The position numbers and the translations under genes are program-made. The notes beneath the pieces were generated by a model. It was not told the origin of the DNA, did no database searches, and worked only from the letters and a program-made list of their open reading frames with translations. Shown here in pieces: positions 16,253 through 24,627 of a DNA stretch of 64,000 nucleotides (position 1 is the stretch's first letter; every line of letters begins with the position of its first letter). This DNA comes from an uncultured Oscillibacter sp. (GTDB lineage: Bacteria > Bacillota > Clostridia > Oscillospirales > Oscillospiraceae), in assembly GCA_910578935.1 (NCBI GenBank), contig CAJTSM010000001.1, positions 31 through 64,030 of the forward strand, given 5' to 3'.

Positions 16253-17239
16253 ATGATCGTTACACTGCTGCTGGCCATGGGCGCAAGCTTTTTGCTGACC
16301 CTGGTCCTGGGAAAATTCGTCATCTCGGAACTGAAAAAACTTCACGCTGGGCAGGAAATCCGAAAAGAAGGGCCCTCCTGGCACGCCGGAAAAGCGGGCA
16401 CGCCTACCATGGGCGGCATCATGTTTATCATCGGCTCCGGCGCCGTCACCTTTGTTATGGGGTGGGAAAATATGCTGCGGGGCCAGTTTGCCCATCTCTA
16501 CGTCTACCTGTTCGCCCTGATCTTTGGCCTGATCGGCTTTGTAGACGACTACCGCAAGGTCCGCCAGCACCAAAATGAAGGATTGACGGCAAAGCAAAAA
16601 TTCATTCTACAGCTGGCGGCCGCAGTGCTGTTTCTCTCCCTGATGCGCTATGAAGGGCTGCTCACCAACACTTTGTATATCCCCTTTTTCAATATCACCG
16701 TGGGGGTCAACTGGATTCTCTACCTGATCTTTGCCGCTTTCGTAATTGTAGGCTGTGTCAACGCGGTAAACCTCACCGACGGTATCGACGGCCAGTCCTC
16801 CAGCGTCACCTTTGTGGTGATGATCTTTTTCACGGCCGCCGCCGCGATGTGGAAGCTGCTGCCCCTGGCGCTCTTCCCCGCCGCTCTGGCGGGGGGACTG
16901 GCGGCTTTCTTCTGCTACAACCACCACCCCGCCAAGGTCTTCATGGGCGATACCGGCAGCCTCTTTATGGGCGGCGCGGTAGCCGCCCTGGCCTTTGCCA
17001 TGGATATGCCGTTGATTCTGATTCTTGTGGGCATCATTTATATTCTGGAAACCCTGTCCGACATCATTCAGGTGGCGTATTTCAAAGCCACCCACGGCAA
17101 ACGTTTTTTCAAGATGGCCCCCCTGCATCACCATTTGGAGCTTTCCGGCTGGAGTGAGGCCAAACTGGTGACGGTATTTTCCGGCGTGACCATCCTGTTC
17201 TGCGTTCTGGCCTGGTTCGGCATCCAGGGACGGTATTGA
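16253..17239 (+). CDS. mraY: Phospho-N-acetylmuramoyl-pentapeptide transferase
   Basis: This integral membrane enzyme makes lipid I from UDP-MurNAc-pentapeptide and undecaprenyl phosphate. It has 328 residues and about ten hydrophobic helices. The family motifs are present: the acidic pair in GFVDDYRKV, NAVNLTDGIDGQSS, FMGDTGSLFMGG and the His cluster MAPLHHHLELSG. The ATG at 16253 follows GGGGAGAGGGAG. The usual neighbour murF is absent upstream and murD downstream; ftsW follows after 30 bases. Confidence 0.96.
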   Translation: MIVTLLLAMGASFLLTLVLGKFVISELKKLHAGQEIRKEGPSWHAGKAGTPTMGGIMFIIGSGAVTFVMGWENMLRGQFAHLYVYLFALIFGLIGFVDDYRKVRQHQNEGLTAKQKFILQLAAAVLFLSLMRYEGLLTNTLYIPFFNITVGVNWILYLIFAAFVIVGCVNAVNLTDGIDGQSSSVTFVVMIFFTAAAAMWKLLPLALFPAALAGGLAAFFCYNHHPAKVFMGDTGSLFMGGAVAALAFAMDMPLILILVGIIYILETLSDIIQVAYFKATHGKRFFKMAPLHHHLELSGWSEAKLVTVFSGVTILFCVLAWFGIQGRY

Positions 17240-17269
17240 ATCTGAACTTTCAAGGAAAGGGGAAAAACT

Positions 17270-18658
17270 ATGGCGCCACGGAACAGCTCCGCCGCCCGGC
17301 GGGACCCGCCTAAGCGGGAGCCCCAGCGCAGGCCCGCCCAGCAGCGGCGGAAGCCGGTTCAGGCTCAAGTGCGGCAGCGTCCGCCGCAGCCCCGGCAAAG
17401 CATTGTCATCCCCTTCCCCGTTCCCCAGCAGCGGCCGGCTCAGCGTCCCCGCCGCCGGGTCCTGAGCCGGGAAGAGGCCCAGCGCCGTCAGGAGTTTCGG
17501 GCACATCAGCAGGCTATGGAGGAGCAGAGCCGGGAGCTGGCCAAAGGGCCCATCGACCTACCCTTCTGCCTCCTGGTGCTGCTGCTGATGTCCATCGGCC
17601 TGGTGATGCTGCTGTCCGCCAGCTTCCCCTCCGCTTATTACACCACCAAGCAGAACAATCCCGCTTACTATTTCATCCGCCAAGGCATCTTCGCCATTAT
17701 GGGCGTGGCCGCTATGCTGTTCATTGGAAAGATCAACTACCAGCGCTTCCGCGGAATCGCGAAATCACTGCTGTATATGTCCATTTTTCTTCTTGTCTTC
17801 GTGGCGATCCCCGGGAACCCTGTGGCCGTCACCGTCAAAGGCGCCACCCGCTGGATCGGTGTGGGCGAGCTGTTTAACTTCCAGCCCTCAGAGATTGCCA
17901 AAATGGCCATTATCATTTACTTCTCCGACAGCATCTCCAGAAAAAAAGACCTGATGCGTTCCTTCCGATACGGTATCCTGCCCTACGCCGCCCTGTTGGT
18001 GGTCACGGCAGGGCTGGTTGCCATCGAGCCCCATCTCTCCGGCGCGATTTTGATTCTCGGCGTAGGGGCGGCGCTGATGCTGGTGGGCGGCATCAACTGG
18101 GCCTGGGTCTTCGGCGCCCTGGGCGGAGCGGCGGCCATGCTGTACTTCGCCCTGTTCGTGGTGGGTTACAACACTTCCCGCATTCAGTATTGGCTGAACC
18201 CCTGGGCGGACGCCCAAGGCAAAGGCTATCAGCTCTCTCAGAGTTTGATTACCATCGGCTCCGGCGGACTTTTAGGCGTGGGCCTGGGAAAAAGCCGCCA
18301 AAAATTTCTCTTCCTGCCGGAAGAACACAACGACTTTATCTTTGCCATCATCTGTGAAGAGCTTGGCCTCATCGGGGCCAGCATTATCATGCTGCTTTTC
18401 GCGGCGTTGATTCTCCGGGGATACTGGATCGCCCTCCATGCCCGGGACCGGTTCGGCAGCTTAATGGTCATCGGCGTCACAACGCTGATCGCCATGCAAA
18501 CCTTCCTGAATATCGGCGTGGTAACCGGGCTGCTGCCCACCACCGGCATCTCCCTTCCCTTTTTCAGCTATGGCGGCACAGCGCTGTCAATCCAATTGGC
18601 AGAGATGGGCGTCGTACTGTCGGTATCCAGGCAAATGCGTCCCACAAAGGCGGGCTGA
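17270..18658 (+). CDS. ftsW: Septal peptidoglycan polymerase FtsW with a long basic N-terminal tail
   Basis: A SEDS-family glycosyltransferase that polymerises lipid II at the septum with the class B PBP. The membrane domain begins near residue 97 (LPFCLLVLLLMSIGLVMLLS) and contains the SEDS signatures GATRWIGVGELFNFQPSEIAK and ISLPFFSYGGTAL. The first 95 residues form a Pro/Arg/Gln-rich basic cytoplasmic tail (RRDPPKREPQRRPAQQRRKP), which brings the protein to 462 residues against the usual 360-400. The ATG at 17270 has a good AAGGAAAGGGG site, so the tail appears to be translated. It could bind DNA, membrane lipid or a division partner; this is unproven. Confidence 0.93.
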   Translation: MAPRNSSAARRDPPKREPQRRPAQQRRKPVQAQVRQRPPQPRQSIVIPFPVPQQRPAQRPRRRVLSREEAQRRQEFRAHQQAMEEQSRELAKGPIDLPFCLLVLLLMSIGLVMLLSASFPSAYYTTKQNNPAYYFIRQGIFAIMGVAAMLFIGKINYQRFRGIAKSLLYMSIFLLVFVAIPGNPVAVTVKGATRWIGVGELFNFQPSEIAKMAIIIYFSDSISRKKDLMRSFRYGILPYAALLVVTAGLVAIEPHLSGAILILGVGAALMLVGGINWAWVFGALGGAAAMLYFALFVVGYNTSRIQYWLNPWADAQGKGYQLSQSLITIGSGGLLGVGLGKSRQKFLFLPEEHNDFIFAIICEELGLIGASIIMLLFAALILRGYWIALHARDRFGSLMVIGVTTLIAMQTFLNIGVVTGLLPTTGISLPFFSYGGTALSIQLAEMGVVLSVSRQMRPTKAG

Positions 18659-18777
18659 AATGAACGAGAGGGGGAGTCCCCCCCCTTCCTCCGTAAAGTG
18701 GACGCCGCAGCGGCTGTGCCGCAGAGAGGGGTGCCGGAATGCCGTCACAAACATGATTTGGATGGGAGGCATTTTCA

Positions 18778-19914
18778 ATGCCAAAGCCACTACAGCGGGT
18801 CATCTTCACCTGCGGCGGCACCGCAGGGCATGTAAACCCCGCCATCGCTCTGGCCCAGCTGACCTTGGAAAAAAATCCTCAGGCGCAGATTTTGTTCGTC
18901 GGCGCAGAGCGGGGCCTGGAGAAAGATTTAGTGCCCAAGGCGGGCTATGCGTTCAAGACTGTCCATATCTCCAGTTTCCACCGTTCTTTCCGTCCTGCGG
19001 AAATCAAGCACAACCTCATCTCTGTTGGAAATCTGATCCGGGCTCCCGGCGAAGCCCGGGCCATTCTCCGGGCCTTCCGGCCCGACGCGGTGGTGGGCAC
19101 AGGAGGCTACGCCAGCTATCCGCTGGTGAAAGCCGCCGCCAAAATGAAGATTCCCACGGCAGTTCACGAGTCCAACGCCGTGCCCGGTCTGACCACCCAG
19201 ATGCTGGAAAACTACGCCGGGAAAATTATGGTGGGCTTTGAGTCCTGCCGGAAGCACTACCGCCGTCCTGAAAAGGTGGTAGTCACCGGCACGCCGGTGC
19301 GGGGCGACTTCTTCTTGATGACCAAGCAGGAGGCCAAAAAAGCTCTGGGCGTGGACGGCGGAAAACCCCTGATCGTCTCCTTCTGGGGCTCCTTGGGGGC
19401 TTCCGGCATGAACCGTCAAATGGTGGACTTTCTAGCTCTGGAGGCAGCAAAACAGCCCTTTTATCACATCCACAGCGCAGGAACGCAAGGTTACCCCATG
19501 ATGCAGGAAGCCCTGCGGGAACGCGGGGTGGACCTAAAGGCTCATCCAGGCCTGCAATTGCGGGAGTATATTTACGATATGGCGCTTGTTATGCGGGCGG
19601 CTGACCTGGTCCTTTGCCGGGCGGGAGCCTCCACCATCAGCGAACTGACGGCCCTGGGAACCCCGGCTCTGATGGTTCCCTCCCCTTATGTCACCAACAA
19701 CCACCAGGAGAAAAACGCCCGGGCCCTGGAAGAGGCCGGAGGCGCCGCAGTGCTGCTGGAGCCGGACTGCTCCGGCCAGGCCCTGTTTCAAACGGCTTGC
19801 GGCATTCTTCACGATCCCTCCCGCCTCCAGACAATGGCGGCATCCATGGCTGCCCTGGGCATCCGGGACGCGGCGGAACGCATTTATCAAACCCTGCTGG
19901 AACTCCAAAAGTAA
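18778..19914 (+). CDS. murG: Lipid II synthase (UDP-GlcNAc transferase)
   Basis: It adds GlcNAc to lipid I on the inner membrane face. It has 378 residues. The N-terminal motif is CGGTAGHVNPAIALA (12-26), the acceptor-side loop is GTGGYASYPLVKAA, the donor-side segment is WGSLGASGMNR, and the C-terminal VMRAADLVLCRAGASTISEL is typical of MurG. The ATG at 18778 follows GGAGGCATTTTCA. The 119-base gap after ftsW shows no gene. Confidence 0.96.
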   Translation: MPKPLQRVIFTCGGTAGHVNPAIALAQLTLEKNPQAQILFVGAERGLEKDLVPKAGYAFKTVHISSFHRSFRPAEIKHNLISVGNLIRAPGEARAILRAFRPDAVVGTGGYASYPLVKAAAKMKIPTAVHESNAVPGLTTQMLENYAGKIMVGFESCRKHYRRPEKVVVTGTPVRGDFFLMTKQEAKKALGVDGGKPLIVSFWGSLGASGMNRQMVDFLALEAAKQPFYHIHSAGTQGYPMMQEALRERGVDLKAHPGLQLREYIYDMALVMRAADLVLCRAGASTISELTALGTPALMVPSPYVTNNHQEKNARALEEAGGAAVLLEPDCSGQALFQTACGILHDPSRLQTMAASMAALGIRDAAERIYQTLLELQK

Positions 19915-19976
19915 CCAGACCCCTCTTTCGCCCATAGGATGGAGCGTTATACCATTCTTGGAGCGGAGGGAAGAAA

Positions 19977-21236
19977 ATGAGCAAATTAATCATAAGAGGC
20001 GGCAGCCGCTTGCAGGGAGAGGCAGAAATTCAGGGGGCAAAGAACAGCGTCCTGCCCATTCTGGCGGCCGCACTGCTGACGGCGGGTCAGGTAGAGCTGC
20101 GGGGCTGTCCCCGTCTTCGGGATGTGGACGCCTCCATCCACATTCTGCGGGACCTGGGATGTGAAGCCCGCTGGGAGGGGGAAAATATCCTCCTGATCGA
20201 CACCCGGAGTCTTAGCGGCTGCTCCGTTTCAGAGCGCCTCATGCGGGAAATGCGGTCTTCGGCCATCTTTTTGGGAGCTATTCTGGCCCGATGCGGCCAA
20301 GCGGAACTGAGTTACCCAGGCGGCTGCGAATTGGGTCCCCGGCCCATTGACCTCCATCTCTCAGGACTTCGGGACTTGGGGGCGGAAATTGATGACCGCG
20401 GAGGCGTCCTTCATTGCAAAGCACTCCGGCTCCGGGGACGGGAAATCGTGCTGAGCTTGCCCTCTGTCGGTGCGACGGAAAACTTGATGCTGGCGGCTTG
20501 CGGCACCTCCGGCGTCACGACCATCGCCAATGCCGCCCGGGAGCCGGAGATCGTAGACCTCCAAAACTTTCTTATTGCTTGCGGCGCAAAAGTTTCCGGG
20601 GCAGGAAGCTCCACGGTGTCCGTGGAGGGTGGAAGTCCTCTCCACGGCTGTACTTACACGGTCATGCCGGACCGAATCGTAGCGGCGACATACCTTTGCG
20701 CCGCCGCCTCCGCCGGGGGCAAGATTTTTCTTCGAGGCGCAAAAGAACAGCATTTGTCCACAGTTACAGCCGTGCTGCGGGAAGCGGGCTGCTCTCTCCG
20801 CTCCGACGAAACGGGCATCGTTTGCACCTGCCGGGAGCGCCCGGCGGCAACACGCCCGGTACGGACGGCTCCCTACCCAGGCTTCCCCACCGACGCCCAA
20901 GCTATTTTAATGGCGGCCCTGTTAAAAAGCCGGGGCGCTACCGTATTTGAGGAAAACCTATTTGCCAGCCGTTACCGCCATGTTGACGAACTTGCCCGCA
21001 TGGGGGCCGATATCCGAGTTTCCGGCCGTGTGGCGGTAGTTACGGGGGTAGAAACCCTTCATGGCGCGCCGGTGCGCTGTACGGACCTCCGGGGCGGGGC
21101 GGCACTATGCGTAGCGGCCCTGGCCGCGGAGGGAGAGACTTCCGTCCGGGAGATCACCCACATTGACCGGGGCTACGAAGATCTCGCAAGGGACCTTCGC
21201 CTTCTCGGGGCGGACATCATCCGAACGGATCATTGA
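19977..21236 (+). CDS. murA: UDP-N-acetylglucosamine 1-carboxyvinyltransferase
   Basis: It transfers enolpyruvate to UDP-GlcNAc, the first committed step of peptidoglycan precursor synthesis. It has 419 residues. It has the N-terminal QGAKNSVLPILAAALL and the catalytic loop YPGGCELGPRPIDLHL with Cys at position 117. That Cys is the residue fosfomycin attacks, so the enzyme should be of the sensitive type. The start at 19977 follows GGAGGGAAGAAA. Finding murA in the dcw cluster between murG and ftsQ is typical of Clostridia. Confidence 0.95.
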   Translation: MSKLIIRGGSRLQGEAEIQGAKNSVLPILAAALLTAGQVELRGCPRLRDVDASIHILRDLGCEARWEGENILLIDTRSLSGCSVSERLMREMRSSAIFLGAILARCGQAELSYPGGCELGPRPIDLHLSGLRDLGAEIDDRGGVLHCKALRLRGREIVLSLPSVGATENLMLAACGTSGVTTIANAAREPEIVDLQNFLIACGAKVSGAGSSTVSVEGGSPLHGCTYTVMPDRIVAATYLCAAASAGGKIFLRGAKEQHLSTVTAVLREAGCSLRSDETGIVCTCRERPAATRPVRTAPYPGFPTDAQAILMAALLKSRGATVFEENLFASRYRHVDELARMGADIRVSGRVAVVTGVETLHGAPVRCTDLRGGAALCVAALAAEGETSVREITHIDRGYEDLARDLRLLGADIIRTDH

Positions 21237-21299
21237 AATGGAAGAAATGCGGGGACCGTGAAAGCGGTCCCTGCTGGAAGATAGAATTGGAGCAAGACG

Positions 21300-22073
21300 A
21301 TGGCTAGACGGAGACATACAAAGCGGCGAAGAAGGCGGGGAGGCTTTGGCTTTCTCTATAAGCTGCTATCCGTTTTGGTGATCTGTGCCGCTATTCTCAC
21401 GGCCATGACCCTGTTTTTCCGGGTGGACAACATTGTCGTCACTGGCCAAAAGCGCTACACAGCGGAGGAGATTCAGGCGGCTTCCGGCGTGAAGTCCGGA
21501 GCTAATATGTACCTTTTAAATAAGTATGATATCGTCCGCAGCATCACCAGGGAGTTGCCCTATATTGAGGATATCCGGGTAAACCGAAAACTGCCGGACA
21601 CTTTGCTCATCGAAGTCCACGAGAGCGGCCGTCCCTTTGCTCTGGTTCAAGATGGCAGCGCATGGCTGATCAGCGCCGGCGGTAAAATCGTGGATCAGCT
21701 TCCGGAACGGGAAGCGGGACAGTACGGACGGATCTCCGGCTGTCAGCTCCTGGCTCCCTCAGTGGGGACCACTCTCGCCCTGGCTACGGAATACGCCTCC
21801 CAGCAGTCCAGCCTTCTGGACCTTCTGAACGCATTGGAAAACGCGGGCCTGACGGAAAACGTGGACGGCATCCGGCTGGACGAACTCAGCTACTTGAAAA
21901 TGGACTACATTGGCCGCTTCACTGTGCGAATTGCTTATGGCGCGGACTATGAATGGGAACTGAAAAAACTGACGCTGACCTTGGCGGACGAAAAAATTCA
22001 GAGCAATATGACCGGCACCATCGACTTGCGCCTGAAAAGCGAAGAGGTATTCATCATACCTGGTGAACGCTGA
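21300..22073 (+). CDS. ftsQ: Cell division protein FtsQ/DivIB
   Basis: A 257-residue bitopic division protein. A very basic cytoplasmic tail (MARRRHTKRRRRRGG) precedes one transmembrane helix (about 19-41). The extracytoplasmic POTRA domain follows (VDNIVVTGQKRYTAEEI to LPDTLLIEVHE) and then a beta domain ending near residue 250. Together with FtsL and DivIC it regulates septal synthesis. The ATG at 21300 lies 8 bases after TTGGAGC. It is placed just before ftsZ, as in many Bacillota, but ftsA is absent. Confidence 0.9.
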   Translation: MARRRHTKRRRRRGGFGFLYKLLSVLVICAAILTAMTLFFRVDNIVVTGQKRYTAEEIQAASGVKSGANMYLLNKYDIVRSITRELPYIEDIRVNRKLPDTLLIEVHESGRPFALVQDGSAWLISAGGKIVDQLPEREAGQYGRISGCQLLAPSVGTTLALATEYASQQSSLLDLLNALENAGLTENVDGIRLDELSYLKMDYIGRFTVRIAYGADYEWELKKLTLTLADEKIQSNMTGTIDLRLKSEEVFIIPGER

Positions 22074-22128
22074 AGGGGAGTTTTCGGCCTGATTTTATGA
22101 GAATTTGCGTCGAAAACAAAACAGGCAC

Positions 22129-22157
22129 TTGACCGGAACAAAAAAGTGGCTTACAAT
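22129..22157 (+). promoter_or_regulatory. ftsZ promoter
   Basis: TTGACC, a 17-base spacer and TACAAT in a 160-base gap before ftsZ, giving ftsZ its own sigma-A promoter apart from the cluster transcript. Confidence 0.78.
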
Positions 22158-22232
22158 AAGTATAATAAATGAGTCTTGGCCGCTCCGGCCGCTGCCGGGG
22201 CGTTCGTACAAATGATAGCAGGAGGCAGCAGT

Positions 22233-23351
22233 ATGGCATTTGGTTTGGAAAGCAGTCCCGACACCGTCGTCAATATCAAAGTGATAGGCGTCGGCGGCGC
22301 TGGAAATAACGTGGTGAATCGCATGGTCAGTTCCGGAACCAAGGGCGTGGATTTTGTGGCTGTGAATACGGACAAGCAGGCGCTGAATATCTCCAGCGCG
22401 GCTTACAAAATTCAGATCGGTGAAAAGCTGACCCATGGGCAGGGCGCTGGTTCTGACCCAGAGGTAGGGCGCAAATCCGCTGAGGAAAGCCGGAACCAAA
22501 TTGCCAAGGCTCTGGAGGAAACGGATATGGTCTTCATCACCGCCGGTATGGGCGGCGGCACCGGGACTGGCGCGGCGCCCATTGTGGCGGAGCTGGCCAA
22601 GGAGCTGGACATCCTTACTGTGGGCGTGGTGACAAAGCCCTTTGGTTTTGAGGGACGCCGCCGGATGCAGCAGGCCGAAGGCGGCATTGAGGAACTGCGG
22701 ACCAAGGTGGACTCTTTGGTCATCATCCCCAACGAGCGGCTCAAGCATGCTACGGACCAAAAAATCACCTTTGCCAACGCCTTTGAAATTGCCGACGACG
22801 TGCTCCGCCAGGCTGTGCAGTCCATTTCCGATCTGATCCGAGACACCGGCTTCATCAACCTGGATTTCGCCGATGTCACCGCCGTCATGAAGGATGCGGG
22901 CCTTGCTCACATGGGCGTGGGCCGCGCCGCCGGAAAAGGCAAAGCTGAGGAAGCTGCCAAAATGGCCGTTTCCAGCCCTCTGCTGGAAACCAGCATCAAC
23001 GGCGCCCGCGGCATCCTCATCAATGTGGCCGGTTCTCCGGACATTGGCCTGGAAGAAATTGAACAGGCCGCCGGCTTGGTTCAGTCTGCCGTCCATCCGG
23101 ACGCCAACGTCATCTTCGGCGCCACCTTTGATGAAAACCTGGACGATGAAATTCGCGTCACCGTCATCGCCACCGGCTTTGAAAAGGCCCCGGGCCAGCT
23201 GCCGAACAAAATGGCAGAGGAGGCTGAGAAAACGGAAGAGGAAGCCGCAGCGGGACCCGAGCCCCTGGGTGAGGAAGATGTACCCAAGCCAGAAATCCCT
23301 GAAGACGATCCTTTTGAGGATATCTTTAAAATTTTTAATAAAAGAGACTGA
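22233..23351 (+). CDS. ftsZ: Tubulin-like division GTPase FtsZ
   Basis: It forms the cytokinetic Z-ring. It has 372 residues. The GTP-binding signature GGGTGTG lies at 107-113, within ITAGMGGGTGTGAAPIVAEL. The N-terminus has VIGVGGAGNNVVNRM, and the T7 synergy loop region NLDFADVTAVMKDAG is intact. An acidic linker (EEAEKTEEEAAAGPEP) leads to a short C-terminal peptide (DDPFEDIFKIF), which would bind partners. The ATG at 22233 follows AGGAGGCAG. A strong terminator closes the gene. Confidence 0.98.
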   Translation: MAFGLESSPDTVVNIKVIGVGGAGNNVVNRMVSSGTKGVDFVAVNTDKQALNISSAAYKIQIGEKLTHGQGAGSDPEVGRKSAEESRNQIAKALEETDMVFITAGMGGGTGTGAAPIVAELAKELDILTVGVVTKPFGFEGRRRMQQAEGGIEELRTKVDSLVIIPNERLKHATDQKITFANAFEIADDVLRQAVQSISDLIRDTGFINLDFADVTAVMKDAGLAHMGVGRAAGKGKAEEAAKMAVSSPLLETSINGARGILINVAGSPDIGLEEIEQAAGLVQSAVHPDANVIFGATFDENLDDEIRVTVIATGFEKAPGQLPNKMAEEAEKTEEEAAAGPEPLGEEDVPKPEIPEDDPFEDIFKIFNKRD

Positions 23352-23373
23352 CGCATTCTTTAGAAAAATTTAG

Positions 23374-23408
23374 AAGACCCTGGAGGTATTGCCTCCAGGG
23401 TCTTCTTT
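23374..23408 (+). terminator. Terminator of ftsZ
   Basis: A perfect 13-bp stem AAGACCCTGGAGG/CCTCCAGGGTCTT with a 5-base loop, followed by CTTT. Confidence 0.88.
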
Positions 23409-23588
23409 GCCCCTTGAGCCACCATGACCGGCAAACGCCGCCATGGGCGCGCTGCCGCTTTTTACTTGTGCTGAACCGGCGTTTTCCGCAAATGATAAGC
23501 GGGCCGGAAACGGCGTTTATAAAGAATGCAGCCTGTTGGAAATCAACTCCAAAGCGACCTTTCCGGCGGGCTGGAAGGGGTGATTTGA

Positions 23589-24590
23589 TTGTATGGACCT
23601 TCACGATTCGCAAAGCGGGCGCTGGGCGCCGGGACGGCGCTGGCGCTCGCGTTTTTATTGTGCGCCGGAGAAGTGACGGCAAAGGCGGCGGAACCCAGGA
23701 TGCTGGTCCCAGTAGGCCACACAGTGGGCATTAAGCTCTTTTCCCGGGGCATAGTAGTGGTGAAGCTTACTGACGGCGGTACGCCCGCCAGGGAGTGCGG
23801 CCTGCGCACAGGCGATGTCATCGTCAAATGCGGCGGCAGCGCCGTAACCTCTACGGAACAATTCCAAACCCTGTTGCAAAAAAACGGAAGCGAAGCCGCA
23901 GATCTCCAAATCAGCCGGAGCGGAAACAGCATGACCTTGTCCGTAGAACCCTCTCAAAACGATCAGGGCGTTTATTGCATCGGCGCTTGGGTGCGGGACA
24001 GCATGGCGGGCATCGGAACTATGACCTATTATGACCCGTCTACCGGCGTCTTCGGCGCCCTGGGCCATGGTGTTACCGATACGGATACGGCGCTCTTAAT
24101 GCCCTTTTCCAACGGTTCCATCCTGCCTTCTACCGTGAAAGCGGTGAAAAAGGGCGAGGCGGGATCCGCCGGGGAACTGCGGGGCGATTTTGACCTGACC
24201 AATGATCTGGGGCCTCTGTACGCCAACACAGGCAGCGGAATCTTCGGCAAGCTGAATACAGCCCCCGGCACAGAAGCGGCGGTTCCGGTGGGAACAGCCT
24301 TGCCGGGTCCGGCGGTTATCCGGGCCAATGTTCAGGGAGATGACGTCCGGGAGTATTGTATTGAAATTTTAAAAGTTTCTTCCAATTCAACAGATGGACG
24401 GGACCTGGTCCTCTCCGTCACAGATCCGGCCCTGCTGGAAACCACCGGGGGAATTGTACAGGGCATGAGCGGAAGCCCCATTCTCCAGAATGGGAAAATT
24501 GTAGGCGCGGTGACCCATGTTCTTCTGAACGACCCCACCAAAGGGTATGGAATTTTAATTGAAAATATGCTGGACGCGGCAGAGTCCTGA
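23589..24590 (+). CDS. spoIVB: SpoIVB-type sporulation serine peptidase
   Basis: A membrane-anchored secreted protease of family S55 with 333 residues. In Bacillus SpoIVB signals from the forespore to activate pro-sigma-K processing. A signal/anchor helix (about 8-30) leads to a PDZ domain (about 55-115) and the SpoIVB domain. The catalytic His is in GALGHGVTD (H160) and the Ser in IVQGMSGSPI (S294). The start is taken as TTG at 23589 because the only good site (GGAAGGGGTG) precedes it and no ATG fits the frame. In Bacillus it lies between recN and spo0A; here it follows ftsZ. It implies that the organism forms endospores. Confidence 0.88.
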   Translation: MYGPSRFAKRALGAGTALALAFLLCAGEVTAKAAEPRMLVPVGHTVGIKLFSRGIVVVKLTDGGTPARECGLRTGDVIVKCGGSAVTSTEQFQTLLQKNGSEAADLQISRSGNSMTLSVEPSQNDQGVYCIGAWVRDSMAGIGTMTYYDPSTGVFGALGHGVTDTDTALLMPFSNGSILPSTVKAVKKGEAGSAGELRGDFDLTNDLGPLYANTGSGIFGKLNTAPGTEAAVPVGTALPGPAVIRANVQGDDVREYCIEILKVSSNSTDGRDLVLSVTDPALLETTGGIVQGMSGSPILQNGKIVGAVTHVLLNDPTKGYGILIENMLDAAES

Positions 24591-24594
24591 CACA

Positions 24595-24624
24595 AAAGCC
24601 CCCGGCTTGGCAGCCGGGGGCTTT
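24595..24624. terminator. Bidirectional terminator between convergent genes
   Basis: AAAGCCCCCGGCT/AGCCGGGGGCTTT forms a 13-bp stem with A and T flanks, serving spoIVB on the plus strand and the solute-binding gene on the minus strand. Confidence 0.85.
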
Positions 24625-24627
24625 CGA

